DNA of 23,955 nt, from assembly GCA_046759185.1 (NCBI GenBank), contig JBHIBO010000022.1, positions 1-23,955 of the forward strand, in the 5' to 3' direction. Position 1 is the stretch's first letter, and each line of letters starts with the position of its first letter. The notes under the pieces were generated by a model. It was not told the origin of the DNA. It did not search any database and was given only the letters and a program-made list of their open reading frames with translations. The stretch is from JAJISK01 sp046759185. GTDB taxonomy: Archaea; Thermoplasmatota; Thermoplasmata; RBG-16-68-12; JAJISG01. Both the position numbers and the translations under genes were made by a program. Positions 1 to 6,906 of this stretch are shown here, piece by piece.

Positions 1-2889
1 CTACTCCACGTAGATGGCCGGTCGCCACGGGGCCGCCTGATTGGCTCTGGAGAGGGGGTCTTCAATGTCCGGGTCTCCCTCTTGGTAGACCATCACGTCC
101 GCCCGGAGTTCGGATTGGGCGAAGGGCATGGCCTCCCGGAGAAAGGAAGCCTCGTCCGCTGTCCAGTTGAACGACTCCAGCCGCTCTGGACCTCGCCGGT
201 CCCGGTCTGCGACGAGTCGCTTGGCGAAGTAAGGGAGTGCGGCCCCATGGTCCGCCACACTCGGGTCTTCCCGGGTTTTCTTGATGAGGGTCCCAGGATC
301 CAGCTTCCCTTCCGCCTGAAGCTGGGCAGCCGCCTCGTAAACGATTCGCTTCCAGGCGGGGACCGTATAGAAGACGATGCGCTTGGGTGTCATGCGAGTG
401 GCCTTGAGGATCTGCCGGACGTCGTCGAGGACGTCTTTCAGGTAGGCTTCCATAGCCTCGGCTCTGGGATCGAGGGCGTCCTCGGAGGCTTCTGGGTAGG
501 GGGCCTCCTGGATGAGTCCTTCCTTGCCGAGGGCCTGCCAGATCTCCTCCGCGAGGTGCGGGGTGAAGGGAGCGAGGAGCTTGATCTGCACCTCTTGGAA
601 CTCGTCCCAGAGGGCCTCGTTGGGCACCCCCCCGACCCGACGCAGGTACCAGCTCCACTCCCTTTGCAGATCGAAGTACGCATGTTTCAGGGCCGTGCGA
701 TGGCTGAGGGTCGCCATGGCCTCGTCGGTTCCCTGCACCGCCCGATGCAGGACGGACCGGAACCAGCGATCGGCCGACCGCCACTCCTCTGTCGTCTGAG
801 GTCGCGTGGATGCCGCCGCGTAGAGCCTCGCAAGCCGCGGTCCGACTGCCTCGGCGAACTCCGCGTCGAAGGTGGCGTCATCCAAGCCTTCCCCACCCTG
901 CGCGAGGGTCATCCGGATCGCGTCCGCTCCCCACTCTTGGATGGCGTCCCGCAAGAACAGCGCACCCGCCCGGGATTTGGACATGCGTCGGCCGGGGACA
1001 AACAAGTGGCCGTTGACCCCCAAGGCGCGAGGCCAGAGGTCGGGGGGAAAGATGGCCACGTGATTGAACAACATGAAGGCGTAGTGGTTGGGGATCAGGT
1101 CCTTGCCCGAATGCCGCAGGTCAAACGGATACCAGTAGGCGAACTCCGTTCGCATCTCTTCTACTAGGTCTGGGGCAAGCCCCGTGACTTCCGCGACCCC
1201 GGCCGCATCTCCGCGGCCCAGGAAAACGTAATCAAAGACCTCGTCCCCCAGGCGTCGGGCGTCCACCTTCCCGTCCTGGAGAAGGTGGGCGATGGTGTAG
1301 TACGCCATGTAGATCGTGGAATCCGACAGCGACTCGATGACCCAACCCTCATCCCACGGGAGGCGCGTCCCCAGGCCCTGATGATGGGTAGCAGCCCAGT
1401 CGCGAAGCCAGTCGATGACGTAGTGGAACTGTTTCCGGATGGTGTCGGGGTAGAGGGTCATCTCGTCCAGGAGCCCGTGCACCTTCGCCTTCCAGGCGGG
1501 TTCGCCGTAGGAGAGAAACCACTGGTCCTCCACCACCTTCACGATCGCCGGAGTCAGACACCGACACACCACGGGCCCGCTGGGTTCGTAAAGAAGGTCG
1601 GCTTCCCCGCTCGCAAGCATCTGGGCCTTCACCTTTTCCTTGGCCTCCTCCACCTTCAGGCCGGCAGAGGCTCCCGCCCGGTCGTTCATGATCCCGTTGT
1701 AGAACTCGGTCCTGTAGACCTCTTCCTTGGCCTGCTGAAGCCGGGTCGTCTCGTCCGAACGCTGGATCCCCATGCGCTCGACGACGTCCACGGCGGGGGT
1801 CGGACCGAATCCCTCCAGGTCGATGATGGCGATGGGATCCAGCGACTGGACGAAGGGCACGTCCAGGTGGTACTTCTCGAGGGCCTCATCGTCCGCCTGG
1901 AGCTCCCGCAGCGCGACCAGGTCATCCGGCGCGTCCGACGGCACGCTGCTCACAATGCCAGTTCCGATGTTCTGATCGATGAAGCGCGTCGGAAGGACGG
2001 GGATGGGGTCGCCGACGAGGGGGGATATGACGCTCTGGCCCAGGAGGTGGTGTCCCTCCACCGTGCCCAGCACCTTGACTTCCTTGCCCTGCTCCTGCAG
2101 CTTTTCGACGGCTCCCTCGTTCAGGATCCATCGCTCGTCGTCGACTTGGGCATCCATGTAGTCGACGTCGGGATCCACCCAGACGTTGGTGGTCCCGAAG
2201 ATGGTTTCCGGACGGAGGGTGGCGGCCACGAGGTACCGTTGCATTAGGCGAAACTTGAGCAACACGAACTCCTGAGGGACCTCCCCCTCCCCCTCGAACC
2301 GATCGTGGTCGCCGATGGGGCTCTGATCCCGGGGACACCATATCACGGGGTGCTTGCCGAGGCGGACGTAGTCCCCGTCCCGGAGCCGACGAAACTGCCA
2401 CCTGACGAAGGCGTCGTAGGGGGGGTTTTGGTCGGTCGTGATGAACGTCCGCGACCAGTCCACCGACGCCCCGAAGGCCATCAGGTCCTTCTTCGTCTCG
2501 CCCGGGAAGACCTGAATCCAGTGGAGCGGATCGGCGAACTTCGGGATCTCCTCCTCGGCGATCCCGTTGTTCCGTAGGATCTCCCTCTGCTCCTCGTCCC
2601 CGTCCGCGACCCGCTTCGCGGCTCCCAAGATGGGGAGACCGGTGACGTGGAACGCCTGTGGGAAGAGGACGTTAAACCCTCGCATGCGCTGGTAGCGGGC
2701 CATGAGGTCGGCGTGGAGGAGGGTGTACCCGAACCCGACATGCTGCAGGCTGTTGGTGTACGGGTACGGGACATTCACGAAGTACCGCGGGCGGGCCTCA
2801 TCGGCCCGAGCTTCGAAGGTCTTGGCTTTCGCCCACCGCTTCTGCCAGCGGGCTTCTGCCGTCCGCCAGTCATACCCCTGGCCAGGCAT
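1..2889 (-). CDS. leuS: Leucyl-tRNA synthetase (archaeal type)
   Basis: Class I synthetase that charges tRNA-Leu in the cytoplasm. The 962-residue protein is complete: its TAG stop lies on the first three bases of the window and its ATG at 2889. The HIGH-type motif reads HVGF at residues 50-53, inside the archaeal LeuRS block that begins NVPYPYTNS. The KMSKS-type loop reads MSKS at 636-639. A CP1 editing domain lies between them, and the C-terminal half carries the anticodon-binding helical region (RWFRSVLHR onwards). The length is normal for archaeal/eukaryotic LeuRS. The protein is closer to that type than to IleRS or ValRS because of the GDHDRFEGEGE block after the first catalytic half. 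A TATA-like element about 25 nt before the ATG suggests a leaderless mRNA. It is divergent from the RHH gene. LeuRS assignment is near certain; the start is well supported. Confidence 0.96.
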   Translation of the reverse strand: MPGQGYDWRTAEARWQKRWAKAKTFEARADEARPRYFVNVPYPYTNSLQHVGFGYTLLHADLMARYQRMRGFNVLFPQAFHVTGLPILGAAKRVADGDEEQREILRNNGIAEEEIPKFADPLHWIQVFPGETKKDLMAFGASVDWSRTFITTDQNPPYDAFVRWQFRRLRDGDYVRLGKHPVIWCPRDQSPIGDHDRFEGEGEVPQEFVLLKFRLMQRYLVAATLRPETIFGTTNVWVDPDVDYMDAQVDDERWILNEGAVEKLQEQGKEVKVLGTVEGHHLLGQSVISPLVGDPIPVLPTRFIDQNIGTGIVSSVPSDAPDDLVALRELQADDEALEKYHLDVPFVQSLDPIAIIDLEGFGPTPAVDVVERMGIQRSDETTRLQQAKEEVYRTEFYNGIMNDRAGASAGLKVEEAKEKVKAQMLASGEADLLYEPSGPVVCRCLTPAIVKVVEDQWFLSYGEPAWKAKVHGLLDEMTLYPDTIRKQFHYVIDWLRDWAATHHQGLGTRLPWDEGWVIESLSDSTIYMAYYTIAHLLQDGKVDARRLGDEVFDYVFLGRGDAAGVAEVTGLAPDLVEEMRTEFAYWYPFDLRHSGKDLIPNHYAFMLFNHVAIFPPDLWPRALGVNGHLFVPGRRMSKSRAGALFLRDAIQEWGADAIRMTLAQGGEGLDDATFDAEFAEAVGPRLARLYAAASTRPQTTEEWRSADRWFRSVLHRAVQGTDEAMATLSHRTALKHAYFDLQREWSWYLRRVGGVPNEALWDEFQEVQIKLLAPFTPHLAEEIWQALGKEGLIQEAPYPEASEDALDPRAEAMEAYLKDVLDDVRQILKATRMTPKRIVFYTVPAWKRIVYEAAAQLQAEGKLDPGTLIKKTREDPSVADHGAALPYFAKRLVADRDRRGPERLESFNWTADEASFLREAMPFAQSELRADVMVYQEGDPDIEDPLSRANQAAPWRPAIYVE

Positions 2890-2910
2890 CCGCGCTGCCT
2901 AGGAGCAAGG

Positions 2911-2919
2911 TTTCTTAAA
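2911..2919 (-). promoter_or_regulatory. TATA-like box of leuS
   Basis: On the minus strand the sequence TTTAAGAAA sits about 22-30 nt before the leuS ATG, preceded by a purine-rich GGAAAAGGG that could serve as BRE. The spacing puts the transcription start at or very near the start codon. Called by position and composition only. Confidence 0.55.
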
Positions 2920-2964
2920 CCCTTTTCCGCGGACCCCTCCAGTGGAAACGTTCGTCAGACACGA

Positions 2965-2980
2965 TATGACATCTGTCATA
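2965..2980. promoter_or_regulatory. Palindromic operator 1 (TATGAC-N4-GTCATA)
   Basis: A perfect inverted repeat: TATGAC, four bases ATCT, GTCATA. It ends four bases before the TATA box of the RHH gene, where the BRE and TFB contact should lie. An identical pair of half-sites occurs at 3028-3043. RHH dimers bind such short palindromes, so autoregulation by the adjacent gene is the simplest reading. Repression by blocking TFB/TBP would fit the position. Confidence 0.7.
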
Positions 2981-2983
2981 ATC

Positions 2984-2991
2984 GTTATATA
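2984..2991 (+). promoter_or_regulatory. TATA box of the RHH / FtsZ-like operon
   Basis: GTTATATA is a strong archaeal TATA box, predicting transcription start near 3015. It is flanked by the two palindromes, one immediately upstream and one just downstream of the predicted start. Confidence 0.6.
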
Positions 2992-3025
2992 GGGACGCCC
3001 GAATGCCTGGCGGACCAGCGCCCGG

Positions 3026-3045
3026 GGTATGACCTGCGTCATACC
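3026..3045. promoter_or_regulatory. Palindromic operator 2 (GGTATGAC-N4-GTCATACC)
   Basis: A perfect 20-bp inverted repeat with spacer CTGC. Its inner arms TATGAC/GTCATA are identical to operator 1, while the spacer differs, as expected when only the half-sites are under selection. It lies just after the predicted transcription start and before the GAGGT ribosome-binding site (3053-3057) of the RHH gene. Confidence 0.7.
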
Positions 3046-3066
3046 GGAAACTGAGGTCTGTCCTCC

Positions 3067-3432
3067 ATGGAGACGAGCGAGCGAATCACGATCCGCCTCG
3101 ACCGGGAGATCCTGGCTCGCGTGGATCGGCTCCTGAATGAGAGGCCTGGGTATGCGAGCCGTTCCCAGCTGTGCCGTGCCGCGTTGCGACAACTCCTAGA
3201 TTCCCTCGAAGGGCGTAGCACGCGTGTGACAGCCGAGATTCCCACCTCGTATCTCGACTTCTTGGATGCCCTCATCCAAAGCGGGTACTTCCTGAGCCGG
3301 GAACAGGCGGCCCAGCGCCTCATCGAGGAAGGGCTCTCCCGGGAACGGGTGAAAGACATCCTCGCGCACCAGGAGTCCATGGGCCGCGCCTCCGGTAAGA
3401 TCTTTCCCGTGGAGCTGGAAGAAGACAGGTAG
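3067..3432 (+). CDS. Ribbon-helix-helix transcriptional regulator (tandem RHH-like)
   Basis: A 121-residue DNA-binding protein. Residues 1-47 form a classic RHH/CopG fold: strand ERITIRLD, then two helices ending in SRSQLCRAALRQLL. Residues about 56-95 repeat the same outline (strand RVTAEIP, helix, turn, helix with SREQAAQRLIEEGL). The protein may therefore be a tandem RHH that behaves as a pseudo-dimer. The start is fixed by a GAGGT ribosome-binding site nine bases upstream. Two perfect palindromes bracket its TATA box. It lies 140 bp upstream of an FtsZ-family gene on the same strand. In haloarchaea an RHH protein, CdrS, sits next to ftsZ2 and controls cell-division genes; an equivalent role here is inference. 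No metal-binding NikR C-terminal domain is present. The RHH fold is secure; orthology to CdrS is unproven. Confidence 0.85.
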   Translation: METSERITIRLDREILARVDRLLNERPGYASRSQLCRAALRQLLDSLEGRSTRVTAEIPTSYLDFLDALIQSGYFLSREQAAQRLIEEGLSRERVKDILAHQESMGRASGKIFPVELEEDR

Positions 3433-3572
3433 GGTTGACGCTGCAGGGCGTGTGGGTAAACAGGGGAGTCCTGTCGACAAGGAGCGAAGAGGGCCGTGCC
3501 ATAGGCACTGTCAGAAGGGATGGGATGCACGACGGCACCCTCCCCTGTTCCCACCGACCCTAGAGGTCGAAG

Positions 3573-4343
3573 ATGTTCCAGCGGGAGACTGCCCAGGAGG
3601 TCCTGCATCAGCTCCCGGGCCATCTGGAAGAACCTCGCTTGCTTCTCGTGGGCATCGGCGGGGCGGGCATCAACATGCTCCGGGCCGTGGACCCGGGGGA
3701 CGGACTCCGAAAGGTGGCCTTCGACACGGATGACTACGCTCTGGCTCTTTCGCAGGTCCCTCGACAGGTTCACCTGCGGACATCCCTGCCTCATGGGACG
3801 GGTGGAGACCCTGACATCGGCCGTGCCGCCGCACGACGACACCTTGAGGAGATTCGCACAATATTGGAAGGCGACATTGTCCTCCTGGCGGCGGGCCTAG
3901 GTGGGGGAACGGGCACGGGCGTGGCGCCGGTGGTCGCCCGGCTGGCCCAGGAGAGTGGTCTTCCCGTCCTGGCGGTTCTGGCTTGGCCTTTTGACGATGA
4001 GGACCTCGCCGACGAGGCCCAACGGGGGTTCGAGGCGACTAGGGCCCACTGCGATGGGGTCTTGGTTCTTGACAACGAAGCCGCCTTCGCCCTCGCCGAC
4101 ATCGAGACTCCGAGGGACGCCGCCGAGGCGATCAATGCGATGATAGGACGCGTCCTCCGGGAGCTCTCGGACTGCGCGCGCGAGGCCCTGCCCTTTAGCG
4201 TTCGGGAGGAACTCGCGGACTTCCTGGAGCGTTTGCCCGCGGGGAAGGGGGAACTCCTCGTGCGCGACGCAGGATGGGACAGTCCTCGAGACGGGGGCGA
4301 CCCCTTGCCCGTGGATCAACGCGGCATGGTGCAATTCCGGTAG
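3573..4343 (+). CDS. Divergent, short FtsZ-family GTPase-like protein
   Basis: A 256-residue member of the FtsZ/tubulin superfamily. The nucleotide-binding glycine loop GIGGAGIN is at residues 27-34 and the tubulin signature GGGTGTG at 110-116, both intact, so GTP binding is likely. True FtsZ proteins are about 350-390 residues. Here the region after helix H7 is shortened, and no clear T7 synergy loop with its catalytic aspartates (NxDxxD) is visible. The nearest candidate is FSVREELADF near residue 208. The C-terminal activation domain is largely missing, and downstream plus-strand sequence does not restore it. GAGGT at 3563-3567 supports the ATG. Upstream lies the RHH regulator. It could be a regulatory or non-polymerising paralogue, an FtsZ-like family outside cell division, or a decayed copy. 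Family assignment is secure; function is not. Confidence 0.85.
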   Translation: MFQRETAQEVLHQLPGHLEEPRLLLVGIGGAGINMLRAVDPGDGLRKVAFDTDDYALALSQVPRQVHLRTSLPHGTGGDPDIGRAAARRHLEEIRTILEGDIVLLAAGLGGGTGTGVAPVVARLAQESGLPVLAVLAWPFDDEDLADEAQRGFEATRAHCDGVLVLDNEAAFALADIETPRDAAEAINAMIGRVLRELSDCAREALPFSVREELADFLERLPAGKGELLVRDAGWDSPRDGGDPLPVDQRGMVQFR

Positions 4344-4707
4344 ACCCCGACCTGGCCCGTTTCGAGCCGGACCGTCTAAGTGCCGAGAGGAAGGCCGCCT
4401 TGGCATGATCGAGGCAGCCGTCGTGCGCAGCGGTCGCGTTTCCCCAGAGATCGAGGAAGCCTTGTCCGACGGAGACCGTCCGAGACCGCCACTCCATCGC
4501 AAGGTCCAGATCGACTTCCCTCTTGGCAATCTCCGCCCGAATCAGGAGTTGTTCGCCCCCCAGGATCAACTGGTTGGCTACGAGGGCGTTCGTGTTCACG
4601 TCACTGAGCGCGATGAAGCCCGCCTCTCGCGAGCTGTTCGCCCCTCTCTGTTCCGAGGCCGCAAAGAACCCAGCCATGCCGGCGAGAACGGTCGCCACCG
4701 GGATCAT
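4195..4707 (-). pseudogene. Possible truncated membrane-protein gene (N-terminal anchor)
   Basis: A 170-codon frame with strong GC bias at third positions over its first ~105 codons. It begins with a hydrophobic segment (MIPVATVLAGMAGFFAA) followed by a polar, helix-forming region. After about residue 110 the frame becomes Arg/Ser/Pro-rich and runs into the 3' end of the FtsZ-like gene on the other strand, so that part looks non-genuine. A 17-codon frame starting at 4757 (MAEGQEARTRLETFLGS) ends in a TGA that overlaps this ATG as ATGA. Joined, the two would read as a cytoplasmic helix plus membrane anchor, so a single-base frameshift in a once longer gene is plausible. I do not recognise the family. 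It may instead be a short real gene. Confidence 0.35.
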
Positions 4708-4906
4708 GATCCGAGGAAGGTCTCGAGACGGGTTCGCGCCTCTTGCCCCTCAGCCATTTCTCCCTCATCGCGGAAATCCAGCCCTCCAACAAGCCTTGTT
4801 CAACTCCCCTGGGGACAGCCGTTTCTCGGCCGAGAGGATCGACGGCGTCGGCCTGCACCGTGACGGGAATGGGGTGAGGGCTTCCAATTACCATCCCCCC
4901 CGGAAG

Positions 4907-4915
4907 GCTATTAAC
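4907..4915 (+). promoter_or_regulatory. TATA-like box of the YjbQ-family gene
   Basis: GCTATTAAC ends 27 nt before the ATG at 4942. This selects that ATG over the in-frame GTG at 4918, which lies almost on the box and would precede the predicted transcription start. Confidence 0.55.
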
Positions 4916-4941
4916 GTGTGTCGGCCTCAATCGCCCTCGCC

Positions 4942-5361
4942 ATGGTGACCTTCAGCGAGTCCATCCCCTTCGAGACCCGAGGCGAAGTCGAGATCCGCGA
5001 TCTGACCACAGAGGTCACGGGGATCATCCGGCGTTCCGGCCTGCAGACAGGCATTGCTTGCGTCTTTTCATCCAGCTCCACGAGTGCCGTCACGACCTTG
5101 GAGTACGAACCAGGCCTCCTGCAAGACCTCCCCCGGGCCCTGGAAAGGCTTATTCCAAAGGGCCTCGAGTACGAACACCAGAAGACGTGGCAGGACGGCA
5201 ACGGCCACTCCCATGTGCGGGCGGCCGTCCTGGGGCCAAGCCTGTCAATCCCCTTCGACGCGGGCCGACCTGTTCTGGGGACCTGGCAGCAGGTCGTCTT
5301 CGTCGATCTGGACAACAAGCCGCGGCAGAGGAACGTCCTTGTTCAGCTGGTTGGCGAGTAG
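4942..5361 (+). CDS. YjbQ / UPF0047 family protein (COG0432)
   Basis: A 139-residue protein of the YjbQ family, small cytoplasmic enzymes for which a secondary thiamine-phosphate synthase activity has been reported in bacteria; the physiological role in archaea is uncertain. The diagnostic block is present: YEH with His79, then DGNGHSH at 85-91, followed by a strand ending in LSIPFDAG and the closing QQVVFVDLD. These conserved His/Asp/Asn residues form the presumed active or metal site. The ATG at 4942 is chosen because it gives a typical N-terminus (strand beginning TFSESIPFETRGE) and sits at leaderless distance from a TATA box. An in-frame GTG eight codons upstream is less likely. The gene stands alone, in front of the MATE exporter. 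Confidence 0.87.
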   Translation: MVTFSESIPFETRGEVEIRDLTTEVTGIIRRSGLQTGIACVFSSSSTSAVTTLEYEPGLLQDLPRALERLIPKGLEYEHQKTWQDGNGHSHVRAAVLGPSLSIPFDAGRPVLGTWQQVVFVDLDNKPRQRNVLVQLVGE

Positions 5362-5533
5362 GCCTTCGGCTACGGTCAGACAGCGCGGGGATGCCCTCAT
5401 GACGGCAGCGGTTCCCTCGGGCAGAGGCATCGGGTCATAGCCGGGGGGGCCAACTGCGACGCGTAAGCGGCTGCTCTCGGGTAAGAACGGCGCCACGCGC
5501 CGGACGATTCTGGCCCTTGCGTGGCCCGTCATC

Positions 5534-6841
5534 TTGGCCAACATCCTGCAGACGTTGACCACCACCATCGACCTGCTCATGGTCGGACGGCTTCCCGACC
5601 CCGCGGTGGCTCTCGCGGCGGTGGGCTTTGGAGGCCAGATGGTGTTCTTCACGTTCACCATCATGATCTCCATCACGTCTGGGACCATTGCCCTGGTGGC
5701 TCGCTACATCGGGGCGAAGGAACGGGAACGCGCGGACGGCGTCCTGGGGCAGAGCCTCCTCCTCGGTGTGGTCCTTTCGTTGCCCGTCATCCTCGTCGGT
5801 CTCCTTCTCGGGGACTCCATTGTCGCCGTCTTCGGGGCCGAGGCAGAGGTGGTGGCCGCGGGAGGGTCTTACATCCGAACGGTCTTCGTCGCTGCACCCG
5901 CCCTCTTCATCATGTTCATTTCCATCGCCGCTCTGCGGGGAGCGGGGGATACCCTTACCCCCCTTCTCGTCGGTGTCCTCATCAACGTCTCCAACTTCGT
6001 CCTGAACTTCCACCTCATTTTCGGGGCCCGATACGCCCTGGGTGGCCTCGAACTCGTCATCCCCTCGTTGGGGGTCGTCGGGGCGGCCATCGGAACCTCC
6101 CTCTCCTATCTCTTGGGGGCAATCACCTATCTCGCGCTGTTCCTCCGGGGGAAGCTGCGCCTTCGCCTCCTCCGTCCCCGTCCGCTATGGAAGCGTGAGA
6201 CCGTACGGCGCATCCTCCGTATCGGGACCCCGGCCGGGATGGAACAGGTGGCCTTCCAGGCCGGGATCCTCATCTGGATCGCGATGGTGGTCTCCTTCGG
6301 GACGGAGGCCTTCGCCGCCCACAACATTGGCCTTCGCATCGAGTCCTTCGCGTTCATGCCAGGCTTGGGGTTCAGCATCGCCGCAGCGGCTCTCGTCGGT
6401 CAGAATCTGGGAGCCGAAAAGCCCCAGGAAGCAGAACGAAGCGGTCGCGAATCCACCAAAATGGCCCTCCTCATCATGGGCACCATCGCGGTGGTGATCT
6501 TCGTCACTGCCCCGTTCATCGCCCTTGCCTTCACGAACGACCAGGCCGTCCTGGACCTGACGGTTCTCTTCATTCGCATTCACGCCCTGAGCATACCCGC
6601 GGTCGGCGTGTTCTTCAGCGTGGCGGGCGCCCTGCGAGGGGCCGGCGACACGCGCTGGCCCTTCTACGCGACCCTCGTCGGGATCTACGGGTTGCGTCTT
6701 CCCTTGAGCTTTTTCCTCGGATTCCAGCTTGGGCTCGGACTCGTGGGGGTCTGGGCCGCGCTACCCATCGAGTACTACCTCCGATCCTTCATCGTGGGCC
6801 AGCGCTTTCAGACGGGTACGTGGAAGGCCGTCGCCGTGTAG
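5534..6841 (+). CDS. MATE-family multidrug/Na+ antiporter (start uncertain)
   Basis: A polytopic membrane exporter of the MATE (NorM/DinF) family, which extrudes cationic drugs or metabolites using H+ or Na+. From the TTG at 5534 it has 435 residues and the two-fold repeat of six membrane helices: MVGRLPDPAVALAAVG in the first half, and the matching GTEAFAAHNIGLRIESFAFMP in the second. Both repeats carry an ALRGAGDT loop (about residues 134 and 374). The TTG start cuts into the first helix. The same frame remains open upstream to 5441 and encodes a plausible basic N-terminus (RKRLLSGKNG, then TILALAWPVI). No ATG, GTG or TTG lies between 5441 and 5534. An ATG at 5399 is in frame but separated by a TAG at 5438. 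A sequencing error, a small mutation, an unusual start or a recoded TAG are all possible. Function is secure, the N-terminus is not. Confidence 0.88.
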   Translation: MANILQTLTTTIDLLMVGRLPDPAVALAAVGFGGQMVFFTFTIMISITSGTIALVARYIGAKERERADGVLGQSLLLGVVLSLPVILVGLLLGDSIVAVFGAEAEVVAAGGSYIRTVFVAAPALFIMFISIAALRGAGDTLTPLLVGVLINVSNFVLNFHLIFGARYALGGLELVIPSLGVVGAAIGTSLSYLLGAITYLALFLRGKLRLRLLRPRPLWKRETVRRILRIGTPAGMEQVAFQAGILIWIAMVVSFGTEAFAAHNIGLRIESFAFMPGLGFSIAAAALVGQNLGAEKPQEAERSGRESTKMALLIMGTIAVVIFVTAPFIALAFTNDQAVLDLTVLFIRIHALSIPAVGVFFSVAGALRGAGDTRWPFYATLVGIYGLRLPLSFFLGFQLGLGLVGVWAALPIEYYLRSFIVGQRFQTGTWKAVAV

Positions 6842-6869
6842 AAGGAGGCGTGGCCAGCTCGTTGCACTA

Positions 6870-6879
6870 GGGTTAAGAA
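6870..6879 (+). promoter_or_regulatory. TATA-like box of mptA
   Basis: GGGTTAAGAA lies about 28-37 nt before the mptA ATG. This implies a leaderless or nearly leaderless transcript separate from the MATE gene 65 bp upstream. Confidence 0.5.
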
Positions 6880-6906
6880 GCACGGCTGGTTAGGACGGGT
6901 TGGCTT

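Noticed and set aside
82..1167. Long plus-strand open frame opposite leuS (361 codons), and a similar one at 1285-2247
   Set aside because: They lie antisense to conserved LeuRS sequence; their products are Val/Leu/Gly-rich with no family features. Such frames arise from codon bias in GC-rich genes.
4601..4930. 109-codon minus-strand frame upstream of the membrane remnant
   Set aside because: Its second half overlaps the better coding frame, it has no recognisable domain, and its start lies too close to the divergent TATA box. It may be part of the same decayed locus but cannot be supported.
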